A model generated the notes under the pieces. That model searched no databases. It was not told the origin of the DNA and saw only the letters and a list, made by a program, of their open reading frames with translations. From contig CAYWKS010000001.1 of NCBI GenBank assembly GCA_964458935.1, positions 62,001-126,000 of the forward strand: 64,000 bases of DNA. Reading direction: 5' to 3'. The DNA comes from CAYWKS01 sp964458935. GTDB taxonomy: Bacteria; Planctomycetota; Phycisphaerae; Phycisphaerales; Zrk34. Below are positions 26,504-35,141 of this stretch, in pieces. The first letter of the stretch is position 1, and every line of letters starts with the position of its first letter. The translations under genes were made by a program, and so were the position numbers.

Positions 26504-26908
26504 TTACTGGTCCGCGGCGGCCTCTTGCGGCTCGGGCTCGGCCTGGGGCTCGGGCGCGGGTTGGGGTTCGGGCGAGCCAACACGTTCGTCGACGGCCACG
26601 TGGATGTGGCAGGTCCGCTTGTTGATCGGGTGGGCCCGGCCGCGGTCCTTGGGCTGGAACCGCTTGATCGTGGGCCCCTCGTTGACGAAGGCTTCGCTGA
26701 CGTAGAGGTTGCGGGTGTCGGCCTCGGCCTGGTCGGCGTTGGCCTGGGCCGAGAGCAGCGCCTGGCGGACGTAGACCGCGGCGCGCTTCTTGGAGTACTG
26801 CAGCACCGCCATGGCGTCGTCGAAATCGCGCCCGCGGACCATGTCCACCACCAGCCGCGCCTTCTGCGGGCTGATCCGGGCGAATCGATGTAGGGCTGTG
26901 TATGCCAT
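26504..26908 (-). CDS. rplV: 50S ribosomal protein uL22 with Pro/Glu/Gln tail
   Basis: 134 residues. The core has RISPQKARLVVDMVRGRDF, the tunnel-loop region GPTIKRFQPKDRGRAHPINK and CHIHVAVDE. After residue ~110 a Pro-Glu-Gln repeat tail (PEPQPAPEPQAEPEPQ) is added. Confidence 0.96.
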   Translation of the reverse strand: MAYTALHRFARISPQKARLVVDMVRGRDFDDAMAVLQYSKKRAAVYVRQALLSAQANADQAEADTRNLYVSEAFVNEGPTIKRFQPKDRGRAHPINKRTCHIHVAVDERVGSPEPQPAPEPQAEPEPQEAAADQ

Positions 26909-26927
26909 CGAGTGTCTCCGTCGCTGC

Positions 26928-27194
26928 TTACTTGTCCTGCGTCCGGTGGCCGCGGAAGGTCCGCGTCGGGCTGAACTCCCCGAGCTTGTGCCCGACCATG
27001 TCCTCGGTCACGAACACGTCGACGAACTGCTTGCCGTTGTGCACCTGGAACGTGTGGCCCACGAACTCGGGCACGATGGTGCAGGCGCGGCTCCACGTCC
27101 GCAGCGCCTGCTTCCGACCGGACTCGTTGAGCATCTCAACGCGGCGGTAAAGCTTCTCGTCCAGGAAAGGGCCTTTTTTCAGTGATCGTGCCAT
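26928..27194 (-). CDS. rpsS: 30S ribosomal protein uS19
   Basis: 88 residues, beginning MARSLKKGPFLDEKLYRRVE, with HNGKQFVDVFVTEDMVGHKL and GEFSPTRTFRGH. It lies in the 30S head near uS13. Confidence 0.97.
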   Translation of the reverse strand: MARSLKKGPFLDEKLYRRVEMLNESGRKQALRTWSRACTIVPEFVGHTFQVHNGKQFVDVFVTEDMVGHKLGEFSPTRTFRGHRTQDK

Positions 27195-27240
27195 GTGCTT
27201 GAGTTCCCAGTGTCCAGTTGCCGGTTGCCGGTCGGCCCGC

Positions 27241-28101
27241 CTACTTCTTCAACTTCTGGATGCCGTAGCGGCGCGAGCGCCGCCGACGGATGATCCGCTT
27301 GTTCGAGGGTTTGCTCTTGGGGCGGGTGTGGCCGCCCTTGGACTCCACGCCGCTGGCGCTGACGGGGGAGCGGCCGCCCTTGCTGCGGCCTTCGCCGCCG
27401 CCCAGCGGGTGGGCGTGGTGGCTCATCGCCACGCCACGCACCGTCGGGCGGATGCCCAGCCAGCGCTTGCGGCCGGCCTTGCCCAGCACGACGTTGGCGT
27501 GCTCGACGTTGCCGACCTGGCCCACCGTCGCGCGGCAATCGAGCGAGACCTGCCGGATCTCGCCCGACGGCAGCACCAGCGTCGCCCACTTGCCTTCCTT
27601 GTTGGTCAGCCGGATCGACGCCCCGGCCGACCGGCCCATCTGACCGCCCTTGCCGGGGATCAGCTCCACGTTGTGGATCGTCAGCCCCGCGGGGATGTGG
27701 CGGATCAGCGTGCTGTTGCCGACGGTCGGCTCCACGGCGCGGCTGCCGGAGATGACGGTCATGCCGTCGGTCAGCCCCACCGGCGCCAATATGTATCGCC
27801 GCTCGCCGTCCGCATACTCGACCAGCGCGATGTTGCACGTGCGGTTGGGGTCGTACTCGATGCCGATGACCCGCCCGGCCACGTCGAGCTTGTTCCGCTT
27901 GAAATCGATCACGCGGTAGCGGCGCTTGTGGCCCCCGCCGCGGTGCTGGGTGGTGATGCGGCCGGTGTGGTTGCGGCCGCCGGTCTTGTGCAGCGGGCGC
28001 AGCAGCGTCTTCTCCGGCTTGGTCTTGGTCACCGCCGACTGGAGGTTCACCGACGCGTTGCGCCGCCCGTTGCTCGTCGGTTTGTAGATGCGTATGGCCA
28101 T
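27241..28101 (-). CDS. rplB: 50S ribosomal protein uL2
   Basis: 286 residues. GRNHTGRITTQHRGGGHKRR and the C-terminal RGVAMSHHAHPLGGGEGRSK, with the conserved histidine near the peptidyl-transferase centre, identify it. It follows rplW closely. Confidence 0.98.
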   Translation of the reverse strand: MAIRIYKPTSNGRRNASVNLQSAVTKTKPEKTLLRPLHKTGGRNHTGRITTQHRGGGHKRRYRVIDFKRNKLDVAGRVIGIEYDPNRTCNIALVEYADGERRYILAPVGLTDGMTVISGSRAVEPTVGNSTLIRHIPAGLTIHNVELIPGKGGQMGRSAGASIRLTNKEGKWATLVLPSGEIRQVSLDCRATVGQVGNVEHANVVLGKAGRKRWLGIRPTVRGVAMSHHAHPLGGGEGRSKGGRSPVSASGVESKGGHTRPKSKPSNKRIIRRRRSRRYGIQKLKK

Positions 28102-28142
28102 GGGTCAAACTCGCGTCGCGCCCGCTCGGGGCGGCGGTGGGT

Positions 28143-28421
28143 TTAGAACAGGTCGATCCGGTCGTCGGGGTGCAGTTGCACGATCGCCTTCTTCGGGCGG
28201 GTCGTGCGGAACGTGCCCCAGCGGGTGCGGCGGTACTTGCCCACGCGGTTCTGCGTCGAGACGCCCACCACCCGCACCTGGTAAAGCTCCTCGATCGCGG
28301 CGCGGATCATCAGCTTGTCCGCCTCGGCGTGCACCGCGAACGCATAGCGGTTGCGCGCGCCCGCCTCCCACGTGCTCTTCTCCGTGATCAACGGCTTGAG
28401 GATCACTTGCGTCGCGTGCAT
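28143..28421 (-). CDS. rplW: 50S ribosomal protein uL23
   Basis: 92 residues from MHATQVILKPLITEKSTWEA, the standard start. A longer in-frame reading upstream lies inside rplD and is not real. Its ATG overlaps the rplD stop by one base (TGATG), so the two are translationally coupled. It forms the docking site for SRP and trigger factor at the tunnel exit. Confidence 0.96.
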   Translation of the reverse strand: MHATQVILKPLITEKSTWEAGARNRYAFAVHAEADKLMIRAAIEELYQVRVVGVSTQNRVGKYRRTRWGTFRTTRPKKAIVQLHPDDRIDLF

Positions 28422-29101
28422 CACGCCGCCTCCTTCCCGGCCGCCCCGTCGGCGGCGGCGCCCGCCCGGCTGGTCGTCGGCTTCAGGCTGCCCAGGTACT
28501 GCTCGAACGTCGACTTCGCCGCCAGCAGGAAGCGGTGGTTGAGCACGTCGAAGGCGTTGAGCTGGTCGACCCGCATCGGCGTCACGTCGGCGATGTTCCG
28601 CGCCGACAGCCACGCGGCGTCTTCCCCCTCGCCCAGCGCCAGCAGGCAACTGCGGTCAATCGACAAAGCGCCGAGGAGGCGGGCGAAATCCCGCGTCTTC
28701 GGCGCTTCGATCGGAAATTCGGTGATGAGCTTGATCTCCCCGTCGAGGATCTTGGAAAGGATCGCGTTGCGATTGGCCAGCCGCCGCATCCGGATCGGCA
28801 GGTCCTGCCGCCAGCTCTTGGGCGACTTGGCGAACGCGACGCCGCCGCCCCGCCGCACGTTCGTCCGGACCGCGCCCATGCGTGCCCGGCCGGTGCCCTT
28901 CTGGCGGTAGAGCTTGCGGGTGGAGCCCTCGACGCGGCCGCGGCTTCGCGTGGCGCTGCTGCCCTGGCGGCGGTTGGCGTGGAACGCCACGTACGCCTGC
29001 TTGAGCAGCACGGGGCGCACCTCGGTCCCGAGCACCGCCTCGTCCACGGCGAGCGTGCCGCTTGCCTTGCCGTCCGGTGTGTATACAGGTACGTCGATCA
29101 T
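28421..29101 (-). CDS. rplD: 50S ribosomal protein uL4
   Basis: 226 residues from MIDVPVYTPDGKASGTLAVD. The extended loop contains RSRGRVEGSTRKLYRQKGTG and GGGVAFAKSPKSW. A ~15-residue Ala/Gly-rich end is added. It lies after an unusually long 206-base gap from rplC. In some bacteria uL4 represses the S10 operon; nothing here proves that. Confidence 0.96.
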   Translation of the reverse strand: MIDVPVYTPDGKASGTLAVDEAVLGTEVRPVLLKQAYVAFHANRRQGSSATRSRGRVEGSTRKLYRQKGTGRARMGAVRTNVRRGGGVAFAKSPKSWRQDLPIRMRRLANRNAILSKILDGEIKLITEFPIEAPKTRDFARLLGALSIDRSCLLALGEGEDAAWLSARNIADVTPMRVDQLNAFDVLNHRFLLAAKSTFEQYLGSLKPTTSRAGAAADGAAGKEAA

Positions 29102-29207
29102 GGTCTTGTTACCTCGACCCGCCTCGCTCGCGGGTGCTGATGCGCCGGGTTCCAGCCAGGGCCGCGTCACTCATGCAGCGGGCTGATGCCGACTCGGTTT
29201 GCCGTCA

Positions 29208-29229
29208 CCCACGCCTCAACACGCGTGGG
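29208..29229 (-). other. Hairpin in the long rplC-rplD spacer
   Basis: Perfect seven-base arms (CCCACGC/GCGTGGG) around an eight-base loop lie in the 206-base gap, about 107 bases upstream of rplD. It has no T-run, so it is not an intrinsic terminator. The rest of the gap shows no gene. Confidence 0.35.
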
Positions 29230-29307
29230 CCGGTACGCCGAATTGTCGCGGCCGGGCAGTTTCCTTGCTCCGCTCCATCGGGGCCGGGCCCCCACGGGCG
29301 GGCGGAC

Positions 29308-29988
<681 letters not shown>

Positions 29989-30113
29989 GTTTTCAACCTC
30001 CCGGGGCCTGCGCGGGGTTCATGGCCATGTGCCAGAGGAACCGCTCGCCCCGCTTGATTGCCTGTCTGTCCTGCCCTGCAAGCTCGACCTTCGAGCCTCC
30101 GCCCTGCGGGCGG

Positions 30114-30434
30114 TCATGCCTTGATCTTGACGAAAACGCCCGCCGGAACCACCAGTCGGTTCAACGCCTCCACCGTCCGGGCGTTCGGCTCGAAAATATC
30201 AATGATCCGCTTGTGCGTGCGGATCTCAAACTGCTCCCGCGACTTCTTGTCGATGTGAGGCGACCGCAGAACCGTGTAACGCTCGATCCGCGTCGGCAGG
30301 GGCACCGGGCCAGACACCCGGACGTTCGTCCGCTTCGCGTGGTCCACGATCTCCCGCGCCGACGCATCCAGCGCCTGGTGATCGTACGCCTCCATCCGGA
30401 TGCGAATCTTGCTGCCAGTGCCGGCGGTCGCCAT
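30114..30434 (-). CDS. rpsJ: 30S ribosomal protein uS10
   Basis: 106 residues with KIRIRMEAYDHQALDASARE, SGPVPLPTRIERYTVLRSPH and FEIRTHKRIIDI. It is the first gene of the S10 operon. tuf, fusA, rpsG and rpsL, often just upstream, are not in the window. Confidence 0.97.
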   Translation of the reverse strand: MATAGTGSKIRIRMEAYDHQALDASAREIVDHAKRTNVRVSGPVPLPTRIERYTVLRSPHIDKKSREQFEIRTHKRIIDIFEPNARTVEALNRLVVPAGVFVKIKA

Positions 30435-30530
30435 GCCACCATCCTCAAAAAGTCAATGAGCAACGTCCTTCATGCCCCGCGCGACGCTCGGCCGGGCGGG
30501 CCGCGCCCCGTCCGGGACGCAGAATTTCGT

Positions 30531-30558
30531 AGTTTACGATTAAATCGGGCCCTGTCAA
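30531..30558 (-). promoter_or_regulatory. Main promoter of the S10 operon
   Basis: On the minus strand a perfect TTGACA (30558-30553), a 16-base spacer and TAAACT (30536-30531). AT-rich sequence just upstream (AATTAATAAT) could act as an UP element. Transcription should start near 30524, giving a ~90-base leader to rpsJ. Confidence 0.75.
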
Positions 30559-30596
30559 TGCCCTGATTATTAATTCGCCGACTCCCCCTCGACCCG

Positions 30597-30866
30597 TCAC
30601 GAACCGTCCCGGTGGCCCGCCTCGCGGTATCGCGCGCGCCGCTTCGCGTACTCCGCCGGGCTGAACGGCAAGTCCGGCTCGTCCCGACCCGCCAGCACCT
30701 GCCCGTGCAGGCTCTCCAAAAACGCAACGCACCACTGGCAACCCGTCCCCGCCGGCAACGCCTCGTTGATCTGTGACGCCGAACCAGGCCGCTCACGACG
30801 ATAATAATTCACGATCTTCCGCTTGCTCACCCCAAAACACAGACACACGTGGTCGTCGGCCTCCAT
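30597..30866 (-). CDS. BFD-like [2Fe-2S] ferredoxin domain protein
   Basis: 89 residues. The four iron-sulfur cysteines of the bacterioferritin-associated-ferredoxin fold are visible as CLC near residue 8-10 and CQWC near 43-46, spaced as in BFD domains. A charged tail of ~35 residues follows. BFD proteins move electrons, often to release iron from bacterioferritin; no bacterioferritin gene is nearby. TATGAT ends six bases before the ATG with no ribosome site, so the message is predicted to be leaderless. Confidence 0.82.
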   Translation of the reverse strand: MEADDHVCLCFGVSKRKIVNYYRRERPGSASQINEALPAGTGCQWCVAFLESLHGQVLAGRDEPDLPFSPAEYAKRRARYREAGHRDGS

Positions 30867-30929
30867 CCCGACATCATACCCCGCATACCAATCCCATGCG
30901 TGCCCCGCCCCCCCCGGGTTCCCCGGCCC

Positions 30930-31862
30930 TCACCCCGTGGCCCCACGCACCGCCTCCAGCGCCCCCTCGTCCAGCGCCTCCGCCCCCGCCGCCGCGTTCG
31001 ACCGCGCCTGCGCCGCGTCCTTCGCACCCGGGATCGCCAGCGTCACCGCCGGATGCGACAGCACGAACCGCAACGCCACCTCCGCCAGCGAACCGTCCGC
31101 CCGGCCCGTCGCCTCCCGCACACGCGACACGGTGTCCAGCATCCGCTCGAATTGGTCGCGGCCTTCGCCGGCATTCCAGTTCCGCGACCGCACCGAATCC
31201 TCGAACCGCGTGCCGCGATCGAACTTGCCCGTCGCCACGCCCTTCTGCAAAGGCCCACGGATGATCGTCGCGATCCCCGCCTCGTGACAGTAAGGCAACA
31301 AGTCCGTCTCCGCCGACCGGTTCAGGTAGCTGTACTCCAGTTGGTTGCTCACGCACCGCCCGTCGCGGTTGAACGCCGCGACCACCTCGACGCTGTTCGT
31401 CGATATGCCGAACGCACGGATCTTCCCCGACTCGATCAGCCGATCGAATCCCTCCAGGAACACATCCGGCTCCGTGCAGCGGCCCATGTGACACTGGTAC
31501 AGGTCGATCGTGTCGATGCCCATCCGCTGCAGCGAAGCATCGCAGCACAGGTCCACGTGCAGCCAGTGCGAGAAGTCCAGCCCGCCGCCCGCACGACGCG
31601 CGAAGTTGCCCACCTTCGTCGCCACGTACACCTCGTCTCGCCGGTCCCGCAACACCTCCGCCATCAACCGCTCGCTGGTGCCCGGCGGCTCGCCGTACGC
31701 ATCCGCCGTGTCGATGAAGTTCATCCCCGCGTCGATGCCTGCGTGCATCGCCTCCACCGCCGTCTGTCGCTCGACCGGCCCCCACTGGCCCCCGATCCCC
31801 CATGCGCCGAAACCGATCACCCCCACTTCCCAACCCGTCTTCGCAAATGTCCGCTTCAACAT
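30930..31862 (-). CDS. Aldo/keto reductase
   Basis: 310 residues, a single TIM-barrel reductase. The catalytic tetrad can be seen: Asp and Tyr in IDTADAYGEP, Lys in YVATKVG and His in YQCHMGR. LAIPGAKDAAQA near the C-terminus is the NADP-binding region. It should reduce aldehydes or sugars with NADPH in the cytoplasm; the substrate is unknown. A strong AAGGAGG lies six bases before the ATG. Confidence 0.92.
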   Translation of the reverse strand: MLKRTFAKTGWEVGVIGFGAWGIGGQWGPVERQTAVEAMHAGIDAGMNFIDTADAYGEPPGTSERLMAEVLRDRRDEVYVATKVGNFARRAGGGLDFSHWLHVDLCCDASLQRMGIDTIDLYQCHMGRCTEPDVFLEGFDRLIESGKIRAFGISTNSVEVVAAFNRDGRCVSNQLEYSYLNRSAETDLLPYCHEAGIATIIRGPLQKGVATGKFDRGTRFEDSVRSRNWNAGEGRDQFERMLDTVSRVREATGRADGSLAEVALRFVLSHPAVTLAIPGAKDAAQARSNAAAGAEALDEGALEAVRGATG

Positions 31863-32054
31863 CGCTGACCTCCTTGGCCTGTATCGCTCACGCCCACCCT
31901 ACACCATCTTGCCCGTGACACGCACGCCCAACACCGCACGCCCAGCGACCGTGAGCCGTCACCGAAGACAGACCTCGTATCCAGGCGCCGGCGCGCACCG
32001 CCGCGTCCAACCCGTTTCGAGGCCCGAAGCCGCTCACGATGCCGTCGTGCCCGA

Positions 32055-32409
32055 TTATTGTTGATTCCGCGCTAAACGACGGGCACACGCGCGCCGCCGC
32101 GACGCGCCGCCCATCTATAGGAGACGCACCTGCCTGCCGCCCCGAGCCCGGCTCGACCACGCGACGCTTCAGTGCGCCTCGCCTGCCGACCCACCGCGAG
32201 CCGCCCGAAATGACCAGGGACCACACAACACGCAAGCAACTGTCAAAAATGAAGTTATGCCATCCACCCGACAACGCGTCGCCCGCCGCCATCCACCCCG
32301 GCCTGTCCGCCCGGCCAGGGGCGGACACACCCCGGATGGCATTGCAAGTCGTTTATTCAAAAGGCCTTAAGCGCCGTGTCCGCCCCGGGGCAGGCGGGGT
32401 GGCGGACAC
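32055..32409 (+). repeat. Dispersed 355-bp intergenic element, copy A
   Basis: This copy matches the reverse complement of 38840-39194 along its whole length. Exact blocks lie at the same offsets: TAAACGACGGGC at 18, GCGCGCCGCCGCG at 34, TGCCATCC near 203, TGTCCGCCCGG near 249, TGCAAGT near 288 and TGTCCGCCCCGGGG near 322. The right end has two hairpins with the same stem, CTGTCCGCC/GGCGGACAC (32303-32328) and GTGTCCGCC/GGCGGACAC (32376-32409), about 47 bases apart. No shared reading frame is convincing. Together with 31863-32054, which shows nothing clear except the aldo/keto reductase leader, it fills the gap between that gene and transketolase. Confidence 0.8.
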
Positions 32410-32440
32410 GACCCCCACCGCGCGCAACGCCCCGTCGCAG

Positions 32441-32469
32441 AAAAACACCGGCGAACCAGGTCGCCGGTG
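32441..32469 (-). terminator. Intrinsic terminator of transketolase
   Basis: Read on the minus strand: CACCGGCGA (32469-32461), six-base loop, TCGCCGGTG (32454-32446), then five Ts. A perfect nine-base stem beginning 38 bases after the tkt stop. Confidence 0.85.
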
Positions 32470-32506
32470 CATCTCAATTGCCGTTGTGGTGGTCCGTCGC
32501 CCGGCC

Positions 32507-34480
32507 TTATGCCGAGGCCACTTCCATGAGTTCGGTCGCGGCCTTCACGATCATCTCGGAGTTCAGGCCCAGCGCCTTGAGCACGTCCTCGGGCGTGCGC
32601 CCGGACTTGGGCAGGTCACGCACGCAGACCTGACGCATGGTGAACGCCCCGCCGTCCTCGGCGAGGATCTCCGCCACCGCCGACCCGATGCCCCCGCCGT
32701 AGTTGTCCTCCAGCGTCAGCACCATGCCGTTGTTCTGCTGCGCCAGGTCCAGGATCGCCTCGTTGTCGAACGGCAGGCTGTACAGATCGACCAGTGTCGC
32801 GTCGATGCCCGCGGCCTCCAGCGCCTCCAGCGCCTTGTTCGCCTCGTGGACCATGTACCCGGCCGCCACGATCAGCAGGTCCCGGCCCTCGGTCAGCACC
32901 TCGTGGCCGCCCAGGTGGAACGGCGTGTTGTCGTCGTAGAGCATCTCGGTGTCCGGCCGCAGCGTCCGCATGTAGCAAGGCCCGTTGTGCTCGGCCATCG
33001 CCAGCGTCAAGCCGTACGCCGCGTACGCATCCGCCGGGTGCAGCAGGTACATCGCCGGCTTGCCGTCCGGACGCCGCACGTTGCTCAGGCTGCGGAACCA
33101 CGCCACGTCGGGCAGCGCCATCTGGCTCGGCCCGTCCGCCGCCAGGCTCACGCCCACGTGCGACCCGACCAGCTTCAGGTTCGCACCCGAGTTCACCGCC
33201 ATCTCGATCTGGTCGTAGGCGCGAGTGAAGAACTTGCCGAACGTCGAGCAGAACGGCACCTTGTTCGCGGTCGGCGAGCCCAGGCCCGCACACACCGAGA
33301 CCATGTTCTGTTCGGCGATGCGGCACTCGAAGTAGCGATCCTTGAGCTGCTCGTCGTAAGCGAACATCTCCGCGAACGTGGAGTTCTTCACGTCCGCGTC
33401 GAGCGCCACCACGCGGGCATTGGCATGGCCCAGCGCCCGCAACGCCACGCCGTAGGCCCGACGCGTCGCGTACTTGCCCTTGGCCAGCTTCTCCTCCAGC
33501 CCGAACTGCTTCATCGCCTCGACGAAGCTGGGCATGTCCGCCGGGGCCGCCGCCTCGGCCGGCTGCTCGTCGATCGCCGGGATCGTCAGGTCCCCGTCGG
33601 TCCACCCGGCGCCGTGCTGCTGGCCCGCCGCGTCCAGCTCGCCGAAAGACTTGTTGATGTCGTCCTGGCTGAGCGGCTTGCCGTGATGGCCGTCGCCCTG
33701 CATGCTCGGCGCGCCCCAGCCCTTGACCGTCTTGGCGACGATCGCGAACGGCTTGGCTTCGCCCGCCTGGTTCTCCGCGTGCGCCGCCAGCGCCGCCCGC
33801 ACCTCCGTCGGGTTGTGCCCGTCGATCAGCGCGACCTTGTATCCGACCGCTTCCAGCTTCTTCGCGGTCGTCTCCGGGTCCTGCAACGGGCTCACGCGAT
33901 CCGACTGCGCGTAAACATTGCAGTTGAAGATCGGGCAGACCGCCGCCAGCTTGTGGTCGGCGATGAAGTCGACCGCCTCCCAGATCTGCCCCTCGCGGCT
34001 TTCGCCGTCGCCGATCACGCAGAAGACCCGCTTCGTCAGCCCATCCAGCCGCGCCGCGCACGCCAGCCCCGCCGCGACGCTCAGGCCCTGGCCCAGCGAT
34101 CCGGTCGCCGCGTCGAAGAACGGGAAGCCCACGATCGGGTGCGGGTGACCGTCGACCGGCGAGTCGATCTCCCGAAGCGTCAGCGCGTCGTCGCGGGTCA
34201 TCGGCCGCACCTGCTCGCCGAACCGCGCGTGCACGCCCAGGTCCGCGCAAGCCGCATAAACGATCGGGACGGCGTGGCCCTCGCTGAGCACCAGCCGGTC
34301 CGAACACGGGTGGCCCGGCTGCGCCGGGTCGTGCCGCATGTGGCTGTACATCAGGATGGTGATCAGATGGGCCAGGCTGGCACAGCTTGTCGGGTGGCCG
34401 GACCCGGCGGCGGTGGTCATCTCAATCGACAGCTTCGTCAGATCGATCGCTTTGGTATGAACGGAGGCGTCAAATGCCAT
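32507..34480 (-). CDS. tkt: Transketolase
   Basis: 657 residues, the usual length. The thiamine-diphosphate motif begins GDGESREGQIWEAVDF. HPDR-type substrate residues are seen in DRLVLSEGHAVPIVYA. The pyrimidine domain has ECRIAEQNMVSVCAGL with the catalytic Glu, and the C-terminal domain ends normally. It transfers two-carbon units in the pentose-phosphate pathway. AGGAG precedes the ATG. The promoter is covered by a perfect inverted repeat, and an intrinsic terminator follows the gene, so it is transcribed alone. Confidence 0.95.
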   Translation of the reverse strand: MAFDASVHTKAIDLTKLSIEMTTAAGSGHPTSCASLAHLITILMYSHMRHDPAQPGHPCSDRLVLSEGHAVPIVYAACADLGVHARFGEQVRPMTRDDALTLREIDSPVDGHPHPIVGFPFFDAATGSLGQGLSVAAGLACAARLDGLTKRVFCVIGDGESREGQIWEAVDFIADHKLAAVCPIFNCNVYAQSDRVSPLQDPETTAKKLEAVGYKVALIDGHNPTEVRAALAAHAENQAGEAKPFAIVAKTVKGWGAPSMQGDGHHGKPLSQDDINKSFGELDAAGQQHGAGWTDGDLTIPAIDEQPAEAAAPADMPSFVEAMKQFGLEEKLAKGKYATRRAYGVALRALGHANARVVALDADVKNSTFAEMFAYDEQLKDRYFECRIAEQNMVSVCAGLGSPTANKVPFCSTFGKFFTRAYDQIEMAVNSGANLKLVGSHVGVSLAADGPSQMALPDVAWFRSLSNVRRPDGKPAMYLLHPADAYAAYGLTLAMAEHNGPCYMRTLRPDTEMLYDDNTPFHLGGHEVLTEGRDLLIVAAGYMVHEANKALEALEAAGIDATLVDLYSLPFDNEAILDLAQQNNGMVLTLEDNYGGGIGSAVAEILAEDGGAFTMRQVCVRDLPKSGRTPEDVLKALGLNSEMIVKAATELMEVASA

Positions 34481-34544
34481 GGCAGACTCCTGAGGCGGGG
34501 CGGGGGGTGTAGGCGGGCCGGGCCTCGTGCCCGGGCAGAGGGGA

Positions 34545-34579
34545 ATTATGGGCCATTGCGCCCGCAGGGGCAATGGCCC
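34545..34579 (-). promoter_or_regulatory. tkt promoter overlapped by a perfect 10-bp inverted repeat
   Basis: On the minus strand TTGCCC (34573-34568), 17 bases and CATAAT (34550-34545). GGGCCATTGC (34550-34559) and GCAATGGCCC (34570-34579) are exact inverted arms around a 10-base centre. They span the spacer and -35, so a dimeric repressor could bind here. Confidence 0.55.
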
Positions 34580-34656
34580 AGCGCCACGAATGCGGGGAAA
34601 TTTCGCCCCGCGGCCGACGCGACGCCGCGACGGTGCGTATCGGGCGGGGTCGGGGT

Positions 34657-34662
34657 TATAAT
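34657..34662 (+). promoter_or_regulatory. -10 box of the universal stress protein gene
   Basis: A perfect TATAAT, the best -10 in the window, lies 50 bases before the TTG start. TGCGTA at the -35 position is weak. Confidence 0.5.
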
Positions 34663-34712
34663 CGCTGCTGCCGCCGCGGACGTCGACCGCGGCTCGCCCA
34701 GGAGGCCGCACC

Positions 34713-35138
34713 TTGCCGCGAAGTCGCATCCTCATCGCCGTCAGTACGCCCTGGGCCAGCGAGAAGCTGTGCGAGACCGTGCGCGATCTGGCCGAACGGC
34801 TGGATGCCTCGGTCATCGTCGCCCACGTCGCCCAGGCCACCGACGAAGACGAGTCGGACGCCGACGTCAAGGCACGAGGCGAACAGACCTTGGCCGGGTT
34901 GACCGGCAAGCTCGTGGACGGCGGGATCAGCGCCGAGGGCGTGCTGCTGTTCGGCGACGACATCGCGCGTGCGGTGATCAACGCCGCCGAGGCACACACC
35001 GCCTCGCTCATCATCGTCGGCGCCTCGGGCAAGGGGCGGATGGCGCGGCTGCTCGCCGGCGACGTGCCCCAGCAGATCGTCCGCCAGGCCGACCGACCCG
35101 TCGTGATCTTCCCGCCCGACTGGTCGGGCATGATCTGA
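34713..35138 (+). CDS. Universal stress protein, UspA family
   Basis: 141 residues with the alpha/beta Usp fold: SRILIAVSTPWASE at the start, GDDIARAVINAAEAH in the middle and the ATP-binding-type motif IIVGASGKGRMARLLAGDVP near the end (G-x2-G-x9-G pattern). The TTG start is chosen because GGAGG lies seven bases upstream and no ATG fits. Usp proteins support stress survival; the trigger here is unknown. Its stop is three bases from the convergent lpxB stop. Confidence 0.9.
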   Translation: MPRSRILIAVSTPWASEKLCETVRDLAERLDASVIVAHVAQATDEDESDADVKARGEQTLAGLTGKLVDGGISAEGVLLFGDDIARAVINAAEAHTASLIIVGASGKGRMARLLAGDVPQQIVRQADRPVVIFPPDWSGMI

Positions 35139-35141
35139 GGC

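Noticed and set aside
32300..32410. Repeated GTGTCCGCC/GGCGGACAC units as a CRISPR array
   Set aside because: The repeats are inverted hairpin arms, only two pairs occur, spacers are unequal and no cas gene is present.
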